From positions 1,488,001 to 1,552,000 of the forward strand of contig JAFFSR010000240.1 of NCBI GenBank assembly GCA_017163975.1: a DNA stretch of 64,000 nucleotides. The letters run 5' to 3'. This document shows positions 11,084 through 22,727 of this stretch, in pieces. Each line of letters opens with the position of its first letter. Positions within the stretch are counted from its first letter, which is position 1. The notes under the pieces were generated by a model. The model made no database searches, had not been told where the DNA came from, and was given only the letters and a program-made list of their open reading frames with translations. A program made the position numbers and the translations under genes. This DNA is from Anastatus disparis (taxonomy: Eukaryota; Arthropoda; Insecta; Hymenoptera; Eupelmidae).

Positions 11084-12599
11084 CTTGAATTTTAGAGGAT
11101 TTTTAAAAAGTTAATAAATTAGTATAATTTTTCTTTTATTGAGCATAAAATTTTTTTACGACCTCTAGATCGTTTTTTAAAATGAATTAAAAATAATATA
11201 ATTAACTAAGTGTAGCATAATATTTAACATGATGTTTTTGTTCTAGAAACAATGAGTTTTTATTCTATTTTATATGCTTATAATAAATTAAAAGCATTCA
11301 TTTCTCTTTATATGAGAAATTATTGCTTATTTGTAGATATAAATTTAAACACAAATTTCTAACTAAAGTGAAGTTTTATATACTGAAAATTATTTTTTTT
11401 AATATTACATTATGTTGTTATAATGAAATATTTTAATATTTTATATTTTCATGAAATTAAATAAGTTATGCATATTTAGAAAATTTCGTTATATTTTTTT
11501 TAAATATATTGGTAAAATTTCTTTATATTATTGTAATCAATTGAATTAATTATTTCTTGATAATTTAAATAAAGATATTTAAATTAATTATTGACAAAAT
11601 ATTTTAAAAGAATTATCGATTTAGTATGTTTATATTTGTACTAATATAAAGTATGAGATACACTTATTGTAAGTTAAAGCAACGAGGAAGAGCTAGTTTG
11701 TTATTAAAAAAAAAACTTGTTGGACGGAACTGTGCAAAAAGATATCTAAATTTTTAACATTGTGCACTAATGTAGAAAGTAATTTGAATTAATACACTCG
11801 ACATTAAAGCAATAAATTATCAATTTGTAAAATTAAAGTGTATATATTATAATGATTAATATATAGATAATTAAATTTGCAATTTGTTATTACGTATTGA
11901 TAAATGTATAAAGCAAGAAAATTGAAATAAACAGCAATATTTGCAACAGGTATACCTTTACGCGATAATTTTGATTGATTATTATTAAATCGAAATTTTA
12001 TTAAAATTCTAAGAATAATTTCATATTTAGAATATCGATTATTGAAATATTTTGAACAATATATTACAGAAAATTTTTGAAATATAGATAAAATAGTTTA
12101 TTATTTATTTAAATTATAAGTGGAATTTTTTAAAAATTTTTATCAAAGATAAATTCTAACATGAAATATGTGATTCTGTATTGTTCTTGTATTATGAAAT
12201 TATTAATAAAGTAAAATATTGAAAAGTCAAGAACATAATACAATTTTCAAAATTATGTACATAATATTAAGTGTTAAGATAAAAAAATAATTTCATAAAA
12301 ATATAACAGTTAAAATTTAAAAATTTACAATTTATAAACTGTTCAGAAGAACGTATCTACATTTTAATAATAAAACAAAAAATAAAACAAAAACCTTTGA
12401 TAAAAAATAAAAAATTTCCAACTATCGTTCAATACAGAATATCACAACGAGTTGAATTTAGTACATTGCTCTTTTACGGAACATAAATAAGTAAAGTTTT
12501 ACGTGAGCGTGTATATATATTTTTTTCATCCTCTAGCTCTTCCCTCGTATCGTAACCTACATTCGATATTTGTGCTAAAGTGTTGAAAAATTAATTTAC
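11084..12599 (-). other. Intron of the KH gene
   Basis: 1516-base AT-rich intron bounded by GTAAAT and AAG on the minus strand. No repeat or nested gene seen. Confidence 0.75.
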
Positions 12600-12721
12600 C
12601 TGGATATTCCGGTGCATCGTAGTAGTCGTGAGAAGAGGTATGTGGACCGCTCTCCTCTTCGTAGTCATATGAAGTGCCAGCGTACCTTGAAGATGGTGGT
12701 GGTGGTGGATACATCTCGTCG
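12600..12721 (-). CDS. Sam68/KHDRBS-like KH protein, exon with Pro/Tyr-rich tail
   Basis: 122-base exon, acceptor TTTTTAG|CGACG and donor CCAG|GTAAAT on the minus strand; phase 2 in and phase 1 out. The translation contains YPPPPPSSRY, a typical proline-rich SH3/WW ligand, then a Tyr/Asp/Glu-rich stretch (YDYEEESGPHTSSHDYYDAP). Clusters of tyrosines next to proline motifs are the phosphorylation and docking tail of Sam68-type proteins. The role by homology is signal-responsive control of RNA splicing in the nucleus. Confidence 0.88.
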
Positions 12722-15119
12722 CTAAAAATAAAAAAATAGCAAAAACGAGTGAGTCAGTAATAGTCTTATTTTTTTTCTTTGTGCTACGATGAATTAGACG
12801 TAAAAAGAAAAAGTGTCAAGAATAGAAAGAAGAAAGCTTGGTATACATAAATATTCATGCAAATGTTATATTGTTAAAAGTTGAAGCTTTCGTTACGTCT
12901 GATCTCTTTCTTCTTTACAGACAGTAAGAGACATGATTTTTTGAGTATTGAAAATTTTGGTCGACTTTTCAAATGAAATATCATGCAATAGATATCAATT
13001 AATTTTTTTTATATAAAAAAAATTCAAGATTTAAATTTTAAATTTATGGTTTTATAAGCATGCAAAAATTTTGATTAATTATTCGTCAGATAAAATTTAT
13101 AAAAAATAGTAACATTTTTAAAACTTTCATATTTAATTATTAATATTTTATTGATATTTTTAAAGCTATTTTATTTTAAAATTAGATATTATATGCTAAT
13201 AAATAAGTATTTAAATTAAAAAAAAAAAAAAATTATAAAGAAATGCGTTTTTTATTACAAAATATAGTTTGAAAATTTACTATACTTGAAATTTGTCAAA
13301 ATTTTCACATTGCTTTTTTTAAATTTTTCAATTGATAGTTTTAGAATTGATTAAATTAAGTATTCTTTAATTACTACTAATTAAGTAAGTAAAAAAATTG
13401 AAACTAAAACGGTTAATTTTTTATTTGAGTTACTTAAATTACTTTGAAAAAATTCTTATTTTAGATAATTTATTGAGTTCTATATTAAAATAGAAGAATT
13501 AATCATGTAAAATAAATAAATAGTTATATATTTTACATAATTGATTTTCAAGAATTAAAATTTTAATTACATTTAAATTTATAGATTTTATAATTAGAGA
13601 TTTAATGTACAAATGATCCAAGTTAAATAAATTCAATTTATTGAAGATTGAATTTCTCTTTAAAGTTCTTAAGGTTTGATTTATACAGTTAGGAATTGCT
13701 CGAAGCAGAGCAAATTTAAATAACAAACAGTCAGCACACACTAAAAATTCAAGACAAAAAATTGGGCTACATCGTTTTACATAAAAAGAGTTTCAAGGTT
13801 TTAGAGAATGATGACAGAAAATTTTTGTTTTTTATTTGTTTTTTAAATGAAAAAAAGAAACGTCAGAAAAGAAGTCGGGAAAAAGAAAAAAGGAAGCGAG
13901 GAGTAAAAAAAAGTAAGAAATAGGTATATATCGCGCGACAACTTAAAGCAATTTTTTACAAACTTATTCCTTCGGCTTCGTATATGTTAAAGTCCGATAT
14001 TGGAATTGGTTTGGCCTCGTTTTATTCTCAAGAAAAAGTAGCCGAATATCTAAAGTAAAGAATATCTGTTCTTCTGATTAATTGCTAAGAATTGCTACCC
14101 AAGACCCTTGACTTTATTCCTTTTTCGGAACTATGGATTTTCTATTAATCTCTCATGTATCTTTATTATCCTACCAAAAACTTTTGATCTTATTTTACGA
14201 AACGGAGAAAGAAATTTTACACATTAAGGCGAGACTGATTTTGCATAAGACTACTTTTTAACTACGTTAGTTAGCATACTTTTCAATAATTTCTAGTTCA
14301 CATTACATGTTTCATCATTAAATGATTTTGTAAGAAAAATAAAAACTTGTTTTTTCAAAACATCGAATATTTAAAATTTACGAAGATAGTTATATTCAAA
14401 TTACAAAAGACTGACGTCAAAATCGAGAAGTAAAAGGGTAGTTTGTTGTTAAAAGAAGCAATGAATAAAAGCGAATTTTAAATCAGCATTTTTACTTTGT
14501 AAATTTTCAAACATTATACTAATATATTAAATTCTTTAAGATATTGAAACTCAGTTTCGAAAATTTTTTAAACATGCATTGTTTTACAAAAATGGTTTTG
14601 GATATTATTCAAGCAAAGAAATTTTTTGAAGAGCATAATGGAAAAACAGTGTAACTCGTTTTATGTATTACATAAAAAATTCATGAAAAAAGTTTTAGCC
14701 AAACAAGTACAATTGCTGAAACTGTGTAAATGATGAAGTGTATACTTGTATATCATGCAAAATTTTACATTTATTGATATCAAATAAAGTATATGAGATG
14801 ATTGTAAATAAAATGAAAATAAAAGCTGATTGATCCAAGATAGTTCTTGCATAAAAACATTAAAAAATTTTGAATCATCATCAATATTTTTATTTAAAAT
14901 TTGTTGAAAATTTCAATTATTCCTAATTATATTATTAATTGTAAAATATTTGAAATTTAATTAATTTAATACTACTAAAAAATCATCAAAATTATTTATT
15001 ATAGTGAAATGAAATTTTATCAAGAACTATCTTAAATGGAATTGAATTCACGGGTCAATCGTCAAATTAAATCCTTTTGAAGGTGGTTAGACGTTTTAGA
15101 GAATAGCTCTTCTACTCAC
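12722..15119 (-). other. Intron of the KH gene
   Basis: 2398-base intron, GTGAGT to TTTAG on the minus strand. AT-rich; no internal gene or repeat of note. Confidence 0.75.
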
Positions 15120-15239
15120 GTGGCAGTTGACGAGTAACGGTCACCAGAAGCATATCGGCTGCTACTTGAGGAGACGTGATATGGTTCGTATTCATGGTGG
15201 GAAGCGCGACTGGCAGCTGGAGGCGGAGCTGATTCGTAC
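15120..15239 (-). CDS. Sam68/KHDRBS-like KH protein, Ser/Tyr-rich exon
   Basis: 120-base exon, acceptor AAAATAG|G and donor CCAC|GTGAGT on the minus strand; phase 2 in and phase 2 out. It translates to a Pro/Ala/Ser/Tyr-rich segment containing YESAPPPAASRAS and SSSSRYASGDRYSS. Its phases fit both neighbouring exons. A plus-strand open frame over the same bases is a shadow. The exon belongs to the disordered C-terminal tail, which in the family carries arginine methylation and tyrosine phosphorylation sites. Confidence 0.88.
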
Positions 15240-15797
15240 CTATTTTGTTCGTTTACAAAAAAAGTCAATCGCGTTTGTATTAAAATTTTATTTATTTTTT
15301 TTAATTATTTTCTTTTTCTTTTTATATTTATTGTTTAACTGTGATGTATTGATTTATTTGTTGATTATACGAAAGACATTAATTTACGATTTCAAGTTTT
15401 ATGCTATTAAATTATTACTATCTGATTTATGGTTTTATTTTTATTATTTATTGGGAAATTAATTCGAATAACAGTTGCAAATTATTAAAATTTTATTTAT
15501 AATAAAAGTAAATATTATTTACGTTATAATTTTAATGTTATTCTAATTTTTTTACTAATATAATATTTCTAAAGATACGTATTAAAGATAACAAAGCATA
15601 ATTAATAAACTAATATTTTAATTTGATAAAGTGCAAGCAGAAAAGAAAATACATATAACGTTATGTGCAAACAAATTTTCAAGTGTTTAATTAATTTATA
15701 AAGGGTGCAATCAACAAAATCAAATATAAAAAGAAAAAAAAACAATATTATTAATAATTTTTAATTTATAAGAAAGACAATGGAAATCACAACTTAC
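15240..15797 (-). other. Intron of the KH gene
   Basis: 558-base AT-rich intron with GTAAGT donor and TAG acceptor on the minus strand. Confidence 0.75.
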
Positions 15798-15915
15798 CCG
15801 TAGCTTTGATCCATAGCAACTCTAGCACGATCTAAGATCGAGAATACCTTGGTCTTAGCTGGTACAGGACGAGTAATTGGGCCACGAGATGGTGGTGGTG
15901 GTGGCAAGATTGCTG
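15798..15915 (-). CDS. Sam68/KHDRBS-like KH protein, proline-rich exon
   Basis: 118-base exon, donor TACGG|GTAAGT on the minus strand; phase 1 in and phase 2 out. It encodes AILPPPPPSRGP, then RPVPAKTKVFSILDRARVAM. The PPPPPSRGP run is a predicted SH3/WW-binding site, as in Sam68. The acceptor is a tandem CAGCAG, so splicing at either AG gives proteins that differ by one residue. The ILPPPPPSRG and SILDRARVAMDQSYG segments are what I expect of insect KHDRBS/kep1 relatives, from memory of the family. Confidence 0.88.
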
Positions 15916-16224
15916 CTGAAAAAATTTTTCAAGTTTAATAATAGATTTTTTTATTTAAAAAAATGTTAAAAAAGATAAAATTTTGTTAATTTTTTTCTTA
16001 ATTTTTGACATTTTGAGAAAAATTTTCATTTTATTTGATAAGTATTTTTTTCAAGTAATTAAAATTTTACAAAAACTTGATAATTATTCTAATTTACAAA
16101 TAAAATTTCATATTTTTTAGGAATAAAAAGTTTAAATATATTAACAGTAACTACTTTTTCAAACATTTTGTATATACAAATAAAAAAGTATATTATTTAA
16201 GAATTAAATCAATAATAAACTTAC
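15916..16224 (-). other. Intron of the KH gene
   Basis: 309-base intron, GTAAGT to TTTTCAG on the minus strand; the shortest in the gene. Confidence 0.8.
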
Positions 16225-16525
16225 GTCTAGCAACACCGCGCATAGGTGGTCCTGGTGGTGGTCTAACAGCTGGTCTAAGAATACCACCACGAGCACTTGG
16301 ACGTCTCTCATCAATGGGTTCATCAACCGACAATTCCATTTCACGCATCTGTTCCTGACGAATGTTATCGTTATTGTCAGGAATAAGGTATTTACGTACT
16401 TCGGCTAAAGCAAAAGCTATACGAGCATGAGCCTCAGCTGGTGGCGCTAAAGCTGTAATCTCAACGTGAAGATCGTCTGTCAAGTGAGAATATTTAGGGT
16501 CTAATGATTTGCGAAGATCCTCCTC
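16225..16525 (-). CDS. Sam68/KHDRBS-like KH protein, KH C-terminal half and QUA2 exon
   Basis: 301-base exon, acceptor ATTTCAG|GAG and donor AGAC|GTAAGT on the minus strand; phase 0 in and phase 1 out. It starts EEDLRKSLDPKYSHLTDDLH, closely resembling the corresponding Sam68 stretch (ELRKGGDPKYAHLNMDLH). Then follows the conserved PPAEAHARIAFALAEVRKYL helix and a PDNNDNIRQEQMRE segment, the QUA2-like region that extends RNA contacts beyond the KH fold. The end is Arg/Gly/Pro-rich (RPPPGPPMRG), a typical methylation and SH3-ligand region. Together with the 32648 exon it forms most of the RNA-binding domain. Confidence 0.95.
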
Positions 16526-17600
16526 CTGAAATTTCAAATTTAAGTTTATTAGTAAATTTAGAAAGTTCAACATTTTAATGATTAAATTTATTTTTCATTT
16601 TAAAAAATATGTAGATGTGAAAAATGTTTTAATATATTTAAATATTTAAAATTATAAACAATCTTTTCACTTTACAAAATAATTAATATCACAATTTCAG
16701 TAACATTTTAGAAAAAAAATTATATCAATAGTGAAGGAATTCTATCTTGGATATGAAAAATAAGTTTAAAACGGAAGTAAAGAAATATTGATAAGAATAA
16801 AATACAGTACTAAAATTTTTATCGTTTAGTACATCAAGTTTACTTTGTTATCTATAATTTATGTGTAAATTAACAAAGAAAATGTTGCAATATTTTATGC
16901 GAAGTATTAACTTAATTACTGTAGCAGTCAGTGACGAATGGGCAAGTTTAACAAGAAAAAAAGACTAGTCGAGTAAACATTGTTTGCATTGTAAAAAGTT
17001 GAATTATAGACATACTAAATAACTCAGAATGTACAGCGATAAAGTAAATAATGGATTTTATTAGAAATTCTTCAGAAAGTGCAGAAAAATTAAATTATAG
17101 ATATACTAATCAAATTAGAACATATAGAAGAAGTTAATAAGTTCTTATCTTATTTGACACTTTTGTGTCATATGATTAAAAAATTTTTTATTAAGACATA
17201 TAATAATATATCAATTTAATATGTATTTTATTATTTTTAATAAAAATAGTATCTAAAGCAATTCAAGCGATATTATAATATTTGACTATAATCATCGTTT
17301 ACTGAACCAAGTACACTCGCTATTGTGATTAGTTAGTCGACCGAACATAACGGAAATCCCCACATAATGTAGCTTTCAATGACAAATTCTATAATATCTG
17401 TCTAAAAATTACCGAGATACTATATGGAATCACTATTTTAATTTGTTTATTTATTTTAGTTTAATATCAACAATAGTGGTCATTTTATTACCTTAAAAAT
17501 CGATACGAAAGTGAAAAATTTCTTTTGCTTAAAATTATAAGGTAGCAATGTGACACTACTATTCATCAGTACAAAAAATAATAAAATTCAATAAATAGTA

Positions 17601-17733
17601 TATTACGCACCAAGGGAGGGAAGGGGGACATTCTAACCCGCGCGTATGTTATCGCCCGAGCCGAAGGCGAGGGCGATAAACGCGCGGGTTAAGATGTCTC
17701 CCTTCACTCCCGTGGCGCGTATACAATTTTTTA
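17601..17733 (+). repeat. Hairpin element A (left end of the foldback)
   Basis: Palindrome with arms TAACCCGCGCGT and ACGCGCGGGTTA around CGCCCGAGCCGAAGGCGAGGGCG. Left end GTATATTACGCACCAAGGGA, right end CTCCCGTGGCGCGTATAC then AATTTTTT. Ends match those of hairpins C and D. Confidence 0.8.
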
Positions 17734-17803
17734 CCATAGCCAAGCCGAAAGTTGTCAACTAAAATTACGTATAACGTAAACGTTATGCTATATTGTTCTG
17801 CTA

Positions 17804-17996
17804 GATACACTACACGATATCACACTACACGGTAACACTCGTAATGATAATTCATTAATAAAAAAAGATTTTATGAATTATTCTAATTTTTCATCACACA
17901 CATTTTTAAAGATTCTATGCTTTGTTTTACTATATACACTACACGATAACACACTACACGGTAACACTCGTAATGATAGTTCATTAATAAAAAAAT
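17804..17996 (+). repeat. Direct repeat pair within the left arm
   Basis: About 60 bp (ACACTACACGATA to CATTAATAAAAAAA) occurs at 17808-17870 and again at about 17936-17996, a spacing near 127 bp. The mirror pair lies in the right arm (about 18655-18850). Confidence 0.75.
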
Positions 17997-18918
17997 CATT
18001 TATTATTTAATCTGATAGAGTTATTCTTCGATACACTCTGCTTCAATGCACACATTTTTCATCACACACATTTTTAACTAAATAATAATATAATACAATG
18101 TATACATATACATTATAATGTATACATTTTGTTTTTTTTCTTTCAAATTTAAGAGATTTTGAAAAAGAAACAAAAAGATTTTGATATCTGCCTTTGTTTT
18201 GCTCTTACTATGACTTTTGATGAAGAGCAAAAAGGCTAGGTATATTAGACATTATATGGGGAAAAGAAAGATCCCCACTACTTCAACCGAAAGTCTCACA
18301 TTCTTGCCGGGGCAGGAAGCAAAAAGAACGTTCTGCGCAGGCGCTAACGACAGAGTATAGCATACGTTATATCTCTCCGTCTCTTTCTTTTCCCCATATA
18401 ATGTCTAATATACCTAGCCTTTTTGCTCTTCATCAAAAGTCATAGTAAGAACAAAACAAAGGCAGATATCAAAATCTTTTTGTTTCTTTTTCAAAATCTC
18501 TTAAATTTGAAAGAAAAAAAACAAAATGTATACATTATAATGTATATGTATACATTGTATTATATTATTATTTAGTTAAAAATGTGTGTGATGAAAAATG
18601 TGTGCATTGAAGCAGAGTGTATCGAAGAATAACTCTATCAGATTAAATAATAAATGATTTTTTTATTAATGAACTATCATTACGAGTGTTACCGTGTAGT
18701 GTGTTATCGTGTAGTGTATATAGTAAAACAAAGCATAGAATCTTTAAAAATGTGTGTGATGAAAAATTAGAATAATTCATAAAATCTTTTTTTATTAATG
18801 AATTATCATTACGAGTGTTACCGTGTAGTGTGATATCGTGTAGTGTATCTAGCAGAACAATATAGCATAACGTTTACGTTATACGTAATTTTAGTTGACA
18901 ACTTTCGGCTTGGCTATG

Positions 18919-19057
18919 ATAAAAAATTGTATACGCGTCACGGGAGTGAAGGGGGACATCTTAACCCGCGCGTTTATCGCCCTCGCCTTCGGCTCGGGCG
19001 ATAACATACGCGCGGGTTAGAATGTCCCCCTTCCCTCCCTTGGTGCGTAATATACTA
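18919..19057 (-). repeat. Hairpin element B (right end of the foldback)
   Basis: Inverted copy of hairpin A with the same palindrome; reads AATTGTATACGCGTCACGGG at its left and CTTGGTGCGTAATATACTAT at its right. Confidence 0.8.
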
Positions 19058-21921
19058 TTTAAAAATTTTGATTTAAATTTTACATCCTACTTTTTTAAAT
19101 TAGTGAAATATATATTGCAGATGGAAACAAAGCACTATACAAAACACAAAAACAGAATCTATTTTTCCTTTTAGAAATATTTACATTATTATTTCCTTGT
19201 TGCATAATGTACAACTTCCATTTTATTTGCTTTTTAAACATTTTTTATTAAAGCGTTTTTAACAATTTAACCAATATAATTATTTTCATGCTTAAACTTT
19301 TTTGAAATTTTGAAGAAGTTAAGTATTATTTATATTTATGTATCACTCATCTATTAATGTACACGTTTATATCAAAGGTATAAATAAACGTTATCTGGCC
19401 AACTTTAATAAACCATTAACAAGCTAATAAAATGATTGAATTTCTTCCACTGGAACAAGTTATAAATCAGTTTTATAGAATGATCGATTCTCTGTTCATT
19501 TATTTAGAGTTAAATTTTTCCTCGTAGTAAGGGATACTAAAAGATAAATGTTCAAAGCCAATATCATTATATACAAGCAAAACTTTTATTGATTGAAAAA
19601 AAAAAACGAAAGAAGGAAAGGCTATTCGAAGTGAATAAGAATTTGAAAAATGTTCCGTATTTGTATTTTTTTTTTTATTTTTTTTTTGTACTACTGAATA
19701 TAACGTTTCTACTTAAATATTCAGTATATAGATGCTGCGATACTGATGCGGTATTTTTAAACTACGCTTCTTTTCTATTTTCGTGAATTGAAATTTTTTT
19801 CAAACATAGTTCTGTTTTGCGTTGGGGTAATTTTTCAATATTTATAACAGAAAAAGATGTTATGCTACGGACGTTTCTTTCTCTCTTATTATAATACAAA
19901 TCCTCTGCTTTAATTTTGCAAAAATAACGTTTTTTTGTGAAAATTTATTTTTAAACTAACTTATATAATACAAAAATATTTTTTAATAATAACCCAGTAT
20001 ACGTGGCCAATGTAATAAATTCTTGAATATATGACACATTCTCGTTTCACGTGAAGCGAAGCATATAAATGTATAAAAAAAAGTAATATTAATAATAATA
20101 ACCACACGCAGGCAGCATCTTTTTTCTCGCGTGACTCATTGTACACAAAAGCTCGGTGTACACGAGAAAGAAAGAGAAAAAAAAAAGGAAACTAGATGAA
20201 TGGATCGACCGAAGCTTTACTTTTCTAAGTGCACCGTGCACCAAGCAAAAGGCAATTTCACTTTTGCTTCACTCTTTTTTTTTCTCTTTTTTTTTGAAGT
20301 GTTTTTTTCGCACTTGTGCTTTCGCACGTTTCGAATTTCCTTTTGCGGTTTGCTGAAATATGAGCATCTCTAGCACAATGCATCGGATGACCGTTTTTTT
20401 TTTTTTTCAATTTTTTTTCTCTTTTTGCACGTTTTTTTGATAGTTCTTGCTTGTCGATACAAAGTGGGAGATTAATTTTCCTCGGTTATAGTTGTTCGAG
20501 AAGAGATATAAAATGGAGAAGTGTCTGGGGTAGTTGTTTTTTACTTCGATTACTAAATTTTCTGTTGAAAATTGTTGTACATATAATGTAAGAGCCGGGA
20601 AGTAAATAAAGTGGAGCTTTTGTCTTTTTTATTTTGAATCTAGTTTATTTTAAGAGATCAAGAAGAACTTTTCGATAGGATTTTAGTTTGTGGCTATTGT
20701 TAAAAAAACTTTTCAGATAAATTGAAGATATTACAAAAACAATGTAATAATATGAAAAATGAAGGAAAAATATTCTATTTTATCTATGAAAATAGCTGAC
20801 TGTGAGAATTTAAGTTATTTCCGTTGCAGTGAAAAATTTTGTTATTAAAATTAATAAATTGCTTAAATTTTTAAAATGAACTGGCATTTAATATTAATAA
20901 AAAAAATGAAATAAAATTGAACGAATACTAGACGTATTATTTTTATAATATAAATTACATTCCCTGAATTCCATATAAATAATATTATTTAAACGATAAA
21001 AAAGTATTAGAAAAATTCTTTAATAATACACTTTTTCCATTTCGTGAAAGTAAAAAGCTTTTATAACGTGAAATCCAAAAAGTTCCATATACATAAACTA
21101 CATTTTTTGTTCAATAATCCGCTTGAATATTTCATCAAAAGATCGTAAAATTGCTTTTAACTTATGTCACACATCGACAGTAGCTGAGTATCTGCAAGAA
21201 AAGATGATAGAAAAGAAATGAGAAGATAAAGATTTCAAATGATGCATACTAACGGTAAGACAAAGAAAAAAGAAGAGAGCCAAAATAAAAGTAGGTCGAA
21301 TAATAAAGATGATATAAGAATTACAAAATGGATATAATAAAAGAAAAATAAAAAGGTAAATACTATTCAATGAATGAATGACATTTAAAGAGAAAGTTGG
21401 CCAAGTTTATGCATCGTTAGTGTTGTGCAATCCCGTATCATAAGGTTTTCAAAACAAAGAAAATAAAAAAAGTTTGTTGTATTTAATTTTATATATTTAG
21501 ATATCTAATTGCATGAAAATATTACGTATAATTTGTTCATCATAAACGTTAAATTATATTGTTGGTATAATTTAGTTTTATGCCAATCTAAGAAAATTAT
21601 GCTTTTTCAAATTGTTGTTTTCATTTGTTTATAAATTATTTAACCAAATTTATGAAATCATAAAAAAATTTCAAAATAAATGAATCATGATAAATGATTA
21701 AATTACCATAATAAAAAAAAACATTTCATAAATAAGACATTTATATAAAAATAGAAAACAACACAACAACAAAAAGAGATATTTTCAAAGAGATAAAAAA
21801 AGACTGAAAAAGAATAAGATAAGATAGAAAGATTGTACACAGTAAATGGAAAAGTAAAAGAGAAAAAAAAAGTATTGAAGCTGGTAATACAGTAAGCAAG
21901 CCTAAAAAAAAGTAAGATAAT

Positions 21922-22052
21922 AGTATATTATTAACCTAGGGAGAGAAGTTGACCATTAAATGCTCGCGTAAGATTTGCCCCCGAGCGCAGCGAGGGGGCA
22001 AATACGCGAGCAATTGATGGTCAACTTCTCTCCCGAGGTGAATATACGATTT
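21922..22052 (+). repeat. Hairpin element C
   Basis: Arms AGAAGTTGACCAT and ATGGTCAACTTCT, then GCTCGCGTA/TACGCGAGC and ATTTGCCCCC/GGGGGCAAAT, close on the loop GAGCGCAGCGAG. Ends: ATAGTATATTATTAACCTAG on the left and CCCGAGGTGAATATACGATT on the right. The ends match hairpins A, B and D although the paired interior is unrelated. Confidence 0.8.
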
Positions 22053-22727
22053 TTTCTTATTCCCGGCGAAAAGTACGTCCAACTTACCCGTTGTGATAAT
22101 TCGTTTTTGATGATAAATCATTAAAATAAAAATACCGCGATGAATCGCTTGCTGCTATTGACCGAGTATGCTCTATCCTTCTCTGCCCCTCTCCCACTGA
22201 TGATAAATCATTAAAATAAACCATCAATATTTCACTCACATTTTATAATTTACACACTTTATAACACACTGCAATTTATAATTCACAAAATAAAACAAGT
22301 TAGGTTTTAATAAAAATATTTAAAATTACTATATAAGAAAAATAAAGAAAAAGATATACTGCTTGTTGTAACCGGCAAAGAAGGCTAGACATAGCCCCCT
22401 CCATTCGCGGCTACCTTTATTGTACATATAAGAGAAAGAAAGAGAGAGGGAGAGAGTCAATTCTTAAAGCCGGCGGACAGAGAAGGATAGACGCAACCCT
22501 CTCTATTCTGTATGAAAAAGAAAGAGAGAGGGAGAGAGTCAATGTCTAACGCCGGCGGACAGAGAAGGATAGACGTAGCCCTCTCTATTCTTAACTGCCG
22601 TGAAAAACAGAGCGTCAACACGATTGCGCATCGCTAGTGCGCCGAGCCGCCGTAGATAATGCTTAACTTCTCTCTCAGAAAGTAGACGTCTTTCGACGTA
22701 CTTTTCGCCAGGGGATAAGAAAAAAAC
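22046..22727. mobile_element. MITE-like element with inverted ends, related to the 17.6-kb foldback
   Basis: Left end TCTTATTCCCGGCGAAAAGT (22056-22075) is inverted at the right end, ACTTTTCGCCAGGGGATAAGA (22701-22720 region). It begins directly after hairpin C, as the foldback arm begins after hairpin A. Both share the order poly-T, CC, GCCGAAA/GGCGAAA, then a TGATAA-TCATTAA-type stretch. TGATGATAAATCATTAAAAT is duplicated 90 bp apart (about 22107 and 22197). No hairpin is seen at the right border. An 88-codon minus-strand frame across the tandem repeats is not a gene. Confidence 0.6.
22371..22590 (+). repeat. 82-bp tandem repeat
   Basis: Two good copies and one degenerate copy. GAGAGTCAA recurs at 22452 and 22534, a period of 82. 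Each copy has a GA-rich tract followed by GCCGGCGGACAGAGAAGGAT. The degenerate copy at 22371-22407 has CCGGCAAAGAAGGCTAGAC. Confidence 0.8.

Larger units (their letters stand above)
17593..19060. mobile_element. Long near-perfect foldback element inside the intron
   Basis: Left arm 17593-18271 and right arm 18382-19060 are inverted copies of equal length (679 bp). Reading across them I noticed only about four or five differences, for example at the positions matching 17697, 17704, 17735 and 18210. The central unpaired part is about 110 bp. Each arm begins with its own GC-rich palindrome and contains a 60-bp direct repeat (ACACTACACGATA... at about 17806 and 17933). No coding frame. Transcription of the host intron would yield a dsRNA-like hairpin. 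Confidence 0.92.

Noticed and set aside
15127..15462. 111-codon plus-strand open frame
   Set aside because: Shadow of the minus-strand exon at 15120-15239 followed by poly-T intron sequence.
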